Shown here: piece by piece, positions 8,178 through 15,395 of the stretch | Layout: every line of letters starts with the position of its first letter | Numbering within the stretch: the stretch's first letter is position 1 | Assembly (NCBI GenBank): GCA_002361655.1 | Contig: DETM01000051.1 | Coordinates: forward strand, 6,243 to 25,875 | DNA: 19,633 bases | DNA from: Prevotella sp. UBA3288 | GTDB taxonomy: Bacteria; Bacteroidota; Bacteroidia; Bacteroidales; Bacteroidaceae | Direction: 5' to 3' | The notes under the pieces: model-generated | Databases searched by the model: none | What the model was told of the DNA's origin: nothing | Seen by the model: the letters and a program-made list of their open reading frames with translations, nothing else | Made by a program: the position numbers and the translations under genes

Positions 8178-8224
8178 AGTCATTTGTAATACATCATTAT
8201 TAACCCTTTAAAACAATTAGAACT

Positions 8225-8548
8225 ATGACAACAGAACAAATTGAACAGTTTTTGTCCGTAAATGCTGACAAAATCGCCCCCGAGGACATGGACACCATCC
8301 GCGAGCGTCTTGCTAATGCCGACCAGGGTGCAGCGACAGCCGCATTCTCCAATCTCAAGAGCCCCACTATCGCCCTCATTCTGGCTATCCTCACCGTATG
8401 GGATCGTCTCTATCTAGGCGAAATCGGCATGGGCATTTGCAAATGGTTCACCTGTGGTGGTTGTGGCATTTGGTGGCTCATCGACATCTTCACCGCCAAG
8501 AAGAGAGCCCAGCAGATTAACCTCAACAAGATTCTGGAGCAAATCTAA
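8225..8548 (+). CDS. TM2 domain protein (short form)
   Basis: A 107-residue protein. An N-terminal helical, charged region (residues 1-45, with IAPEDMDTIRERL and FSNLKSP) precedes a TM2 domain of two transmembrane helices joined by the DRxYLG turn (D60, R61), ending GGCGIWWLIDIF. Compared with its neighbour at 8683, three residues are missing just before the DR motif, where TM2 proteins usually have a Gly-rich GxLGxD turn. The first helix may therefore be strained or shorter. TM2 proteins are widespread with no agreed function. A leader of 47 bases separates it from the DUF2752 gene, and a strong terminator follows. Confidence 0.85.
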   Translation: MTTEQIEQFLSVNADKIAPEDMDTIRERLANADQGAATAAFSNLKSPTIALILAILTVWDRLYLGEIGMGICKWFTCGGCGIWWLIDIFTAKKRAQQINLNKILEQI

Positions 8549-8571
8549 ACCGACTCCGACAAAACAAAAAG

Positions 8572-8602
8572 AAACGCCCTGCATCGTCGGGGCGTTTTTT
8601 TT
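8572..8602 (+). terminator. Intrinsic terminator after the first TM2 gene
   Basis: AAACGCCC at 8572-8579 pairs perfectly with GGGCGTTT at 8590-8597 across a 10-base loop, and the T run extends to 8602. It lies 24 bases after the TM2 stop and closes the transcript coming from ilvE and the CD225-DUF2752 genes. Confidence 0.88.
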
Positions 8603-8612
8603 ATCATATTAT

Positions 8613-8643
8613 TTGGCGGTTTCGATTTTTTTGTTTAACTTTG
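8613..8643 (+). promoter_or_regulatory. Sigma-ABfr promoter of the second TM2 gene
   Basis: TTG at 8613-8615, a 20-base spacer and TAACTTTG at 8636-8643. Coming 11 bases after the terminator T run, it gives the second TM2 gene independent transcription with a leader of about 33 bases. Confidence 0.75.
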
Positions 8644-8682
8644 TAGCCAAAATCATGTAAAAACAAATAAAAACATAGCATT

Positions 8683-9057
8683 ATGGAACAGAAGCAAGCC
8701 GATCAACTGATCATGATGAACAGTTCAAAACTGGCACCGGAGTATATCGAGACCATCCGTGAGCGACTGCTCGACATGGAGTACAGCCAGGCCGCCGTAT
8801 ATTTTGCCAATCTCAAAGATCCCACTCTGGCCATCATCCTCTCGATCATCGTTGGCGAACTGGGCGTCGACCGCTTCTACATCGGCGATATCGGCATGGG
8901 TGTAGGCAAACTGCTGGTATTCATCATCGTTGGCACCATCAGTTGCGGCACGCTGTTCTGGGTCTGGTGGCTCATCGACATCTTCCTCATCATGGGCGCC
9001 ACCCGCAAGAAGAACTCCGAGACGCTGCTCCAGTCGCTGTCCATGCTCTCCTACTAA
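8683..9057 (+). CDS. TM2 domain protein (long form)
   Basis: A 124-residue TM2 protein paralogous to the one at 8225. The N-terminal regions align well (KLAPEYIETIRERL against KIAPEDMDTIRERL; FANLKDPT against FSNLKSPT). The TM2 domain has the regular GELGVDRFYIGDIGMG turn, then a second helix with about nine more residues than its paralogue before VWWLIDIF. The C-terminus (ATRKKNSETLLQSL) is charged. It has its own promoter and no evident operon partner downstream. Function unknown; localisation to the inner membrane is inferred. Confidence 0.87.
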   Translation: MEQKQADQLIMMNSSKLAPEYIETIRERLLDMEYSQAAVYFANLKDPTLAIILSIIVGELGVDRFYIGDIGMGVGKLLVFIIVGTISCGTLFWVWWLIDIFLIMGATRKKNSETLLQSLSMLSY

Positions 9058-9108
9058 CAGACACAAGCGCACCGGTGGAGCATGACCGTACGGACGAGTC
9101 CCGACGCA

Positions 9109-9132
9109 GGACAGTAGGACAGTAGGACAGTA
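9109..9132 (+). repeat. Three tandem copies of GGACAGTA
   Basis: Three perfect head-to-tail copies of an 8-base unit directly upstream of the inverted-repeat element. Non-coding, 52 bases after the TM2 stop. Confidence 0.85.
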
Positions 9133-9133
9133 C

Positions 9134-9204
9134 AATTTGCAAAAATCCTATCGCGTACCGCGCGCATGTGTGCGGTACGCGATAACTTTATAAAAATGCA
9201 AATT
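9134..9204. repeat. Nested inverted-repeat element with 13-bp perfect palindrome arms
   Basis: The core is TATCGCGTACCGC at 9149-9161 with its exact reverse complement at 9172-9184 across a 10-base spacer that could pair further with G-T pairs. An outer pair, AATTTGCA at 9134-9141 and TGCAAATT at 9197-9204, frames it. The right side lacks the immediate T run of an intrinsic terminator. Read on the minus strand the stem is followed by a short T run. It resembles an interspersed palindromic (REP or MITE-like) element, but copy number cannot be judged from this window. Confidence 0.7.
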
Positions 9205-9206
9205 CA

Positions 9207-9257
9207 TATCTGTCGTATCTGTCGAAAGTCATCACAAAGTCTTCACAAGTCATCACA
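9207..9257 (+). repeat. Two short imperfect tandem repeats upstream of trmB
   Basis: Two copies of TATCTGTCG (9207-9224) are followed by three near-copies of AAGTCATCACA (9226-9257; the second has one mismatch, the third lacks one base). They lie between the inverted-repeat element and the trmB promoter. No function can be assigned. Confidence 0.75.
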
Positions 9258-9280
9258 TGGCCACAAAGACACAACATTAT

Positions 9281-9311
9281 TTGGAAAATTAAAAGAAAAA
9301 GCGTAACTTTG
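9281..9311 (+). promoter_or_regulatory. Sigma-ABfr promoter of the trmB operon
   Basis: TTG at 9281-9283, a 20-base spacer and TAACTTTG at 9304-9311. Transcription should start near 9318, leaving a leader of about 20 bases before the trmB ATG. Confidence 0.75.
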
Positions 9312-9338
9312 CAGCACCAAAGGCAAGAATAGCAAAAC

Positions 9339-10109
9339 ATGAGCAAAGGAAAACTGGCCAAGTTTGCCGACATGGAGACCTACGCGAACGTCTTTCAGTA
9401 CCCCTACTCGGTGGTGAGCGACGTGCCGTTCGCCATGTGCGGCCATTGGCGCGAACAATACTTCAAGAACGCCAACCCCATCGTGCTCGAACTGGGCTGC
9501 GGCAAGGGCGAATATGCGGTGGAACTGGCCAAGCAGAACCCCGGCTGCAACTTCATCGGCGTCGACATCAAGGGAGCCCGTATGTGGACCGGTGCCACCC
9601 TGGCCTTGGAGCAGGGACTGACGAACGTAGCCTTTCTGCGCACCAACATTGAGATCATCGACCGTTTCTTCGGCCGCGACGAGGTGCAGGAGATATGGCT
9701 CACGTTCAGCGACCCGCAGATGAAGAACCCGCGCAAGCGCCTCACCTCGACCTACTTCCTGGAGCGCTACCGCCATTTCCTGACCGACGGGGGCACCATC
9801 CACCTGAAGACCGACTCGAACTTTCTGTTCACCTACACCGACGCTCTGGTGAGCCGCAACGGTCTGCCCGTAGTGCAGAAGACCACCGACCTGTATGCCG
9901 CCGACTACAACACTGCCGACTACGCCAAGGCCCGGTCGATACAGACCTACTACGAGCAGATGTGGCTGGAGCGCGGCCTGAACATCAAATACCTGAGATT
10001 CCGTCTGCCCGCAGCAGGACCGCTGGAGGAGCCGGACATCGAAATACCCTTAGACGACTACCGCAGTTACCATCGGACGAAGCGCAGTTCGCTGGAGACT
10101 GCCAAATAA
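9339..10109 (+). CDS. trmB: tRNA (guanine-N7-)-methyltransferase
   Basis: SAM-dependent enzyme that methylates G46 in the variable loop of tRNAs. The 256 residues contain the SAM-binding motif [10 protein letters not shown] (50-59), [10 protein letters not shown] (74-83), the catalytic-region [12 protein letters not shown] (123-134; family FPDPWxKxRHxKRR) and [11 protein letters not shown]-terminal extension after about residue 210 adds to the usual 210-240 residues. It has its own promoter and is followed after 9 bases by the LRR gene, probably in the same transcript. The Mrp-type ATPase gene further downstream is its usual neighbour in related genomes, as I recall them. Confidence 0.95.
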   Translation: MSKGKLAKFADMETYANVFQYPYSVVSDVPFAMCGHWREQYFKNANPIVLELGCGKGEYAVELAKQNPGCNFIGVDIKGARMWTGATLALEQGLTNVAFLRTNIEIIDRFFGRDEVQEIWLTFSDPQMKNPRKRLTSTYFLERYRHFLTDGGTIHLKTDSNFLFTYTDALVSRNGLPVVQKTTDLYAADYNTADYAKARSIQTYYEQMWLERGLNIKYLRFRLPAAGPLEEPDIEIPLDDYRSYHRTKRSSLETAK

Positions 10110-10118
10110 CTAAAGCCT

Positions 10119-11864
10119 ATGAACATCAAGCACCTATTGATAAGTATCGTACTGACAGCCGTCTGCCCCACCCTGTCAACAGCCCAGCAGACGGAGGTCA
10201 CCGTCGACAGCGTGGGCCTGCTGGCTACCCAACTGCCCGACAGCATCCGCTACACCATAGAGCGGTTGAAGATCAGCGGTCCGCTCAACGGTAGCGACAT
10301 CAAGGTGATACAGCAGATGACCAGCCGCGTCAGGCCCAAGAAAGCCGGCGATGCCGTGCTGAAGGAGATTGACCTGAGCGATGCCACGATAGAAGAAGGC
10401 AAGGGGACGTTTCGCACCCGCGGCGGTGTGGTGCCTGCCGCTATGTTTCTCAATAGCAAGGTACTGGAGCGCATCACCCTGCCCGCCACGGCCATTGAAA
10501 TTGGCCGCAGTTGCTTCAGCGGCTGTATCAACCTGCAGGAAGTGGTGCTGCCCGAGACGCTGCAGACCATCGGCGACTATGCCTTCAACGGCTGCACCAG
10601 TCTCGACGGACTGGAACTGCCGCCGACGCTGACGGCCATAGAGAACCATGCCTTCGACGGTTGCCGGGCACTGACGGCCATCCGGATACCCGCCTCGGTG
10701 ACCAACATCGACGTCTATGCTTTCAACGGCTGTGAGCAAATGGACAGCATCGCCCTGGAAGCCACCATCACCCGCATCGGCAACAACACCTTTGCCGGTT
10801 GCACCCATCTGCGCACCCTGACGCTGCCCGCCGGTGTCAGCCAGATAGGCAAGGAAGCCTTCAAGGACTGCCAGATGCTGACAACCATCGCGATGCCTGA
10901 GCGAATCGATGAGATAGGCGACAATGCCTTTGAGAACTGTCAGAGCCTGCAGACCATCACCATGCCGACAGTGACACGCCTTGGCGACGAGGTGTTTATG
11001 AACTGTATGAGCCTGCAACAGGCCGAACTGGGCAGTGTTAGCCGTATGGGCAAGATGACCTTCTACAATTGTACCAACCTGCAGCAGGCCACCATCACCG
11101 GCAACCTGCAAGTAATCGGCGACGAGACCTTCGCCGGCTGTCTGAGCCTGCTCACAGCCGCACTGCCGTCGACGGTGAAGACTATCGACACGAAGGCCTT
11201 CTTCGACTGCAAGTCGCTGGAGCGAATCGAGTTACCATCGTCGCTGGTGCGCATCAACGACCATGCCTTCGAGAACTGTGCCAGCCTGCGCTCACTAGTG
11301 GTGCCCAACATGACGAAGCACATAGGCAGCGACTGCTTTGAGAACTGCGCCTCGCTCGACAGCATCACCATCCAGGGCTTCATCGAAAGGATAGAGAGCG
11401 ACATGTTCCGCTACTGCCACTCCCTGCGCGTAGTCAACCTGCCCGTGTCGATCAAGGCCATCGACGACAATGCCTTCCAAGGCTGCTCGTCGCTAAGCAG
11501 CATCCTCCTGCCGATTGCCATCGCCAAGATTGGCGACAATGCCTTCGAGCAGTGCGTCTCGCTGCAGGCAATCGTCATCCCGGCTGCCTGCACCAACATC
11601 GGCAGTGCGGCCTTCCGCGAATGCAGCACCCTGAGTCATGTGGAGTTGCCCGCCGCCCTGAAGAAAGTGGGCGGCAACGCCTTTGCCAAGTGCGTCTCGC
11701 TGAAGATCCTCCACACCATGGCTGCCCTGCCGCCAGACATCAGCCACAGCACGTTCAAGGGCGTCGTCAACAACGCCTGCCGCGTCTACGTGCCCAGAGG
11801 TTCGAAGAGCCACTACCAGAAGAACAAGTCGTGGAATAAATTCTCACAAATCTTTGAGAATTGA
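10119..11864 (+). CDS. BspA-type leucine-rich-repeat protein, exported
   Basis: A 581-residue protein with a signal peptide (residues 1-22, cleavage near STAQQ), so periplasmic or surface located. An N-terminal region of about 75 residues includes LKISGPLNGSDIKVI, common in Bacteroidetes LRR proteins. Then come 18 LRR_5 repeats of 21-23 residues, each with an AF.xC or CF.xC core (FSGC, FNGC, FDGC, FAGC, FENC, FQGC and so on) and an ITLP-type strand. It closes with VYVPRGSKSHYQKNKSWNKF, the standard end cap of this family. BspA relatives bind host matrix or other bacteria; the ligand here is unknown. There is no visible anchoring domain. It sits between trmB and the mrp-like gene, and its stop codon lies inside a tandem heptad repeat. 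Confidence 0.93.
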   Translation: MNIKHLLISIVLTAVCPTLSTAQQTEVTVDSVGLLATQLPDSIRYTIERLKISGPLNGSDIKVIQQMTSRVRPKKAGDAVLKEIDLSDATIEEGKGTFRTRGGVVPAAMFLNSKVLERITLPATAIEIGRSCFSGCINLQEVVLPETLQTIGDYAFNGCTSLDGLELPPTLTAIENHAFDGCRALTAIRIPASVTNIDVYAFNGCEQMDSIALEATITRIGNNTFAGCTHLRTLTLPAGVSQIGKEAFKDCQMLTTIAMPERIDEIGDNAFENCQSLQTITMPTVTRLGDEVFMNCMSLQQAELGSVSRMGKMTFYNCTNLQQATITGNLQVIGDETFAGCLSLLTAALPSTVKTIDTKAFFDCKSLERIELPSSLVRINDHAFENCASLRSLVVPNMTKHIGSDCFENCASLDSITIQGFIERIESDMFRYCHSLRVVNLPVSIKAIDDNAFQGCSSLSSILLPIAIAKIGDNAFEQCVSLQAIVIPAACTNIGSAAFRECSTLSHVELPAALKKVGGNAFAKCVSLKILHTMAALPPDISHSTFKGVVNNACRVYVPRGSKSHYQKNKSWNKFSQIFEN

Positions 11865-11895
11865 GAATTGAGAGTTGAGAATTAAGAATTAAGAC
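11854..11895 (+). repeat. Six tandem heptamers spanning the LRR stop and the mrp start
   Basis: Six 7-base units in perfect register: TTGAGAA twice, TTGAGAG, TTGAGAA, TTAAGAA, TTAAGAC. The first two units carry the last codons and TGA stop of the LRR gene, and the sixth ends one base before the ATG of the next gene. The array therefore fills the whole junction. Confidence 0.9.
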
Positions 11896-11896
11896 A

Positions 11897-12997
11897 ATGA
11901 CACTATATCCGAAACTTATTATGGATGCGCTCGCAACAGTGACTTATGCGGGCACGAAGAAAAACCTAGTGGAAAGCGAGATGGTGGCCGACACCCCGAC
12001 GGTGACGCCCCTCAACCCCGCAGTAGACGGTAAAAACTGGAAGGTAGGCGTAGTACTGCTGTTTCCCCGCGACACCGACCCCTTCCTGAAGTCGACCGTC
12101 AAGGCTGCCGAGGCGGCTATCAAATACCACTGCGGTCAGGATGTGGAAGTGAACATCGCCACTGAATACAAGACAAAGCCCCGTCCGGATGATGCCCACC
12201 TGCTGCCCGGCGTGAAGAACATCATAGCCGTGAGCAGTGGCAAGGGCGGCGTAGGCAAGAGCACCGTCTCGGCCAACCTGGCTATCGCTCTGGCCCGGCT
12301 GGGCTATAAGGTGGGCCTGCTGGACACCGACATCTTCGGTCCGTCGATGCCCAAGATGTTTCACGTTGAGGATGCCCGTCCCTATGCTGTCAAGGTGGAC
12401 GGCCGCGACCTCATCGAGCCTGTAGAGAAGTATGGAGTGAAGTTGCTCAGCATCGGATTCTTCGTCAGTCCCACCACCGCCACCCTATGGCGTGGCGGCA
12501 TGGCCACCAGCGCCGTGAAGCAACTCATCGGTGATGCCGACTGGGGCGAACTGGACTACTTCATCCTGGACACCCCGCCGGGCACCAGCGACATACACCT
12601 GACGCTGCTGCAGACACTGACAATCACGGGTGCCGTCATCGTCAGCACACCGCAACAGGTGGCCCTTGCCGATGCCCGCAAAGGAATCGACATGTACCGC
12701 AACGAGAAGGTCAACGTGCCCATATTGGGACTGATTGAGAATATGGCGTGGTTCACACCGGCCGAACTGCCCGAGAACAAATACTACATCTTCGGCAAGG
12801 AGGGCTGCAAGCAACTGGCACAGGAAATGGGCGTGCCCCTGCTGGCTCAGATACCTCTGGTACAGAGCATCTGCGAGAGCGGCGACGAGGGTGAGCCTGC
12901 CGCCACAAGAGTTGACACGATGACCGGCCAGGCCTTCATCAATCTGGCACAAGCCGTGGTGACTGTGGTCAACAGGCGGAAGAAAAGTGAGAATTGA
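11897..12997 (+). CDS. mrp: Mrp/ApbC-type P-loop ATPase (iron-sulfur carrier family)
   Basis: A 366-residue cytosolic ATPase of the Mrp/NBP35 family, known for carrying and delivering iron-sulfur clusters. Residues 1-95 are a diverged DUF59-like domain. The P-loop is SGKGGVGKST (114-123), a deviant Walker A with the extra Lys, followed by DTDIFGPSMPKMF, FILDTPPGTSD (223-232) and STPQQVALAD. At ENMAWF (281-286), where most family members have the cluster-binding CPxC, this protein reads TPAELPENKYYIFG and has no Cys pair. Only C79, C304 and C326 are present, none spaced as CxxC. It may thus bind a cluster differently or not at all. The ATG immediately follows the heptad array; a second Met at residue 9 is a possible alternative start. 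Confidence 0.93.
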   Translation: MTLYPKLIMDALATVTYAGTKKNLVESEMVADTPTVTPLNPAVDGKNWKVGVVLLFPRDTDPFLKSTVKAAEAAIKYHCGQDVEVNIATEYKTKPRPDDAHLLPGVKNIIAVSSGKGGVGKSTVSANLAIALARLGYKVGLLDTDIFGPSMPKMFHVEDARPYAVKVDGRDLIEPVEKYGVKLLSIGFFVSPTTATLWRGGMATSAVKQLIGDADWGELDYFILDTPPGTSDIHLTLLQTLTITGAVIVSTPQQVALADARKGIDMYRNEKVNVPILGLIENMAWFTPAELPENKYYIFGKEGCKQLAQEMGVPLLAQIPLVQSICESGDEGEPAATRVDTMTGQAFINLAQAVVTVVNRRKKSEN

Positions 12998-13025
12998 AAC
13001 TTATTCTCGCTTCACCTTCTTCCGC
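12976..13025. terminator. Hairpin shared by two converging gene ends
   Basis: GCGGAAGAA at 12976-12984 is the reverse complement of TTCTTCCGC at 13017-13025, and inside it AGAAT at 12990-12994 pairs with ATTCT at 13003-13007 around an 8-base loop. The left arm is the end of the mrp gene and the right arm the end of the permease gene, which are separated by only 3 bases. It may act as a two-way terminator, but no T run follows the stem, so this is tentative. Confidence 0.45.
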
Positions 13026-14242
13026 TCCTTCATCTCATGCCAACGCTCCAGCGCATCCTGCCGTGTCAGATAGATCTGATAGCGGTAGACACCGCAGGCG
13101 ATGGCGAAATAGACCGTCATGAGGAGCCAGATCATGTTCAACTCAAAGGCTACATCGCTCAGCGAGGCTCCCATCGAGTTAAGACGAACATAGGCCTTGA
13201 TGCCCCAGGTGGAGGGGAATATCCACGACACGCCCTGCCATAGGCCGGGGATGTTGCTCTGCGGCCACGACACACCCGACATGAACAGCAGGGGCACCGA
13301 CATAAAAACCATGAGCAGCATCACGTTCTCACGATACTTGACTAGGCACGACGTGACCATGCCGAAGAAGATGCAGGCCAGAATATAGGGCAGCATCAGC
13401 ACCAGCAGCGTCCACCCTGTGGCCAGTTGCGGAAAACTGAACAGTTTCGGCACGACGACGGCCAGCCAGACACCCATGATAGCATAAATCATGAAATAAC
13501 ACAGCGACTTGCCGAAGACGATGCGAAACACGCCCTGATAGGGACGGCTGATGGGTATGAGTTGCTTGTAGCGGCTGTTCTCGCGTGCCGTGCCGGCCGA
13601 CATGCCGATGCCGAGAACCAGGGTCTGCTGCAGGATGAGCATCAGCACACCGGGCAGGATGAACGATCCGTAGCCGCCAGCGGGATTGAAGATGGGCACG
13701 TCGGCATAGTCGAGGGGACGGGCGGTAATAGTCTCTTCGCGTGACGTGTAGTGACCGCCAAGTTTCGTTCTGATCTCCGCCCCCATCTCGAGCGACACCA
13801 ACTGCGCCGTCTGGAAGATGGCCTTATAGGTGAGCATCAGACTCATGTCGCAATAGACGCTAATGACACCCTGCTGCATGCGATAGACATTAGTCTCGAA
13901 ATCGCCGGGGATATAGTAGGCACCCTTCACCAGTTGGCGGCTGATGAGCGACTTGGCCTCGTCCATATCCTGGGCGTAGAAAGCGACACGCACATCGGGC
14001 GAGGCATCACACCGGCGGATAAACTGACGCGACAGGGAGGTGTGGCTATCGTCGACCACCACGACGGGCACCTCGTGCACCGTCTCATTATTATATATCC
14101 ACGAGTAGAGCAACGGATAGACCAAAGGCACGATGATGAGGAAGATCAGCACACCCTCATCCTTGAACACCTGCTTGAACTCCTGTCGCCAGATATAGAA
14201 GGTGTCTTGCAGCATTCGGTTCAAACTATGGTATGTAGACAT
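13001..14242 (-). CDS. ABC-2 type transporter permease (second of pair)
   Basis: A 413-residue inner-membrane protein of the ABC2_membrane_3 type (YhhJ/YbhR-like). One N-terminal helix (about residues 33-49, near VLIFLIIVPLVYPLLYSW) is followed by a periplasmic domain of about 150 residues and then five or six helices, with the typical LFMSGVSWP segment near the C-terminus. Such permeases pair with a second permease, an HlyD adaptor and a TolC channel to export drugs or other compounds. It begins by overlapping the upstream permease: the ATG chosen gives 17 bases of overlap, while another ATG at 14215 would leave 10 bases between them. It is the last gene of the operon and faces mrp. Confidence 0.9.
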   Translation of the reverse strand: MSTYHSLNRMLQDTFYIWRQEFKQVFKDEGVLIFLIIVPLVYPLLYSWIYNNETVHEVPVVVVDDSHTSLSRQFIRRCDASPDVRVAFYAQDMDEAKSLISRQLVKGAYYIPGDFETNVYRMQQGVISVYCDMSLMLTYKAIFQTAQLVSLEMGAEIRTKLGGHYTSREETITARPLDYADVPIFNPAGGYGSFILPGVLMLILQQTLVLGIGMSAGTARENSRYKQLIPISRPYQGVFRIVFGKSLCYFMIYAIMGVWLAVVVPKLFSFPQLATGWTLLVLMLPYILACIFFGMVTSCLVKYRENVMLLMVFMSVPLLFMSGVSWPQSNIPGLWQGVSWIFPSTWGIKAYVRLNSMGASLSDVAFELNMIWLLMTVYFAIACGVYRYQIYLTRQDALERWHEMKERKKVKRE

Positions 14243-15395
14243 AAGTGAGCATGGCATTTTTAATTTTTCTGACTACCAGCCACGGCAGCAGAACAAAGGC
14301 TGCCAATGCGGCGAAATGAAACCACGCCTCCAACAGCGGATAGCCGTTGAACACGCAAATCTGATAGAGCATGTAGTAGTGGCGCAGGGGGAACAGCCAC
14401 GACAGCGACTGCAGCGGACCGTCCATGCCCATCACCGGGAAGGCGGAACCGGCCATCGAGAAACTGAGCACCGCCCAGAGCGAACAGACACTCATCGACA
14501 TGCGGAGCGAGGGCATCAGGCCGAAGGCAAAGATGCCGAAGCCCTGGGCTGCCAGTACTTGCATCAGCCCGAGCAGGACCATCATCCACGGACTGCCCAA
14601 ATGGGGAAAGCCGAGGACATAGAACACATAGATCTGATAGCCATAGACAATGGCGAGCCAGATGAGTGTTTGTGGCAGAAACTTGCCCAGCATGGCCAGC
14701 GTGATGTTGTTGTCGGTCAGAGCCAGCCACTCCTTCGACGTGTTGAACTTCACCTCGTTGCCCAGCGAATAGGCGGAGATAAGGAAGATGAACAGCATAA
14801 TCATGCCCGGTACCATCATCGTCGAGAGGTAGGAGTTGTAACTGGTCCACGGGTTGGCAATCTGGTGCAGGTCGATGCGGATGGGCTGCAGAAGCGTCTG
14901 TATCTGTGCGTCAGTGAAGCCCCTGGCCCGCAGCGTGGCCTGTCCGACGGCAGCCGACCCCAAGGTAGAGATGGTCTTCATGTCTTTCATCAGCAGCGCA
15001 CCGGCCGCCAGCGTCGTATAGGAATAGTAGTACGACACCTTGGGCTGGCGACTGGCCAGCAGGTCGTCGGTCGTTCCTTTCGGGATATAGAGGAAGGCGT
15101 ATATCTCGTTTTTCTGAATGGCATGCCGGGCTTCGCTCACGCTCGGATAGTGGGCCACGACGCGCGACATCTGGAAGGCATCGAGGCGCTGCACCAGCGA
15201 GCGCGACGTCGAGGTGTTGTCGAGGTCGACAACGCCCACAGGCATAGCCGTCGGCAGCCCGTCGTCCATGAGCGAGGTAAAGAAGAACATCACCAGGACG
15301 GGGAAGGCCACCATACAGAACCGATACATGTGGTTCCTGCGCAGAATCGACAGTTCGCGCAGACTCACCTGCAATATTTGCCTCAGTTGCTTCAT
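14226..15395 (-). CDS. ABC-2 type transporter permease (first of pair)
   Basis: A 389-residue permease with the same layout as its neighbour. An N-terminal cytosolic stretch and helix (about 24-42) lead to a periplasmic domain starting PVGVVDLDNTSTSRSLVQ, and a C-terminal block of five or six helices follows, with the SFSMAGSAFPVMGM segment near the end. The PVGVVDxD strand and its spacing are typical of ABC2_membrane_3 proteins. Its ATG overlaps the HlyD stop by 4 bases (ATGA), indicating coupled translation. The two permeases differ strongly in sequence, as expected for a heterodimer. The substrate is unknown. Confidence 0.92.
   Translation of the reverse strand: MKQLRQILQVSLRELSILRRNHMYRFCMVAFPVLVMFFFTSLMDDGLPTAMPVGVVDLDNTSTSRSLVQRLDAFQMSRVVAHYPSVSEARHAIQKNEIYAFLYIPKGTTDDLLASRQPKVSYYYSYTTLAAGALLMKDMKTISTLGSAAVGQATLRARGFTDAQIQTLLQPIRIDLHQIANPWTSYNSYLSTMMVPGMIMLFIFLISAYSLGNEVKFNTSKEWLALTDNNITLAMLGKFLPQTLIWLAIVYGYQIYVFYVLGFPHLGSPWMMVLLGLMQVLAAQGFGIFAFGLMPSLRMSMSVCSLWAVLSFSMAGSAFPVMGMDGPLQSLSWLFPLRHYYMLYQICVFNGYPLLEAWFHFAALAAFVLLPWLVVRKIKNAMLTYVYIP

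Noticed and set aside
8178..8224. Possible promoter before the first TM2 gene (TTTG near 8183 and TAACCCTTTA at 8201)
   Set aside because: The -7 sequence does not fit TAnnTTTG and the spacing to the TTG is only 14 bases.
9149..9184. Palindrome taken as an ordinary intrinsic terminator for the second TM2 gene
   Set aside because: It lies 91 bases after the stop and is followed by AACTTTATAAAAA rather than a T run; kept as a repeat element instead.
10176..11111. Open frame of 311 codons on the minus strand
   Set aside because: Antisense to the LRR gene; its apparent repeats only mirror the LRR repeats.
11854..11895. Heptamer array considered as a CRISPR or regulatory operator array
   Set aside because: Units are 7 bases without spacers, so it is a simple tandem repeat.
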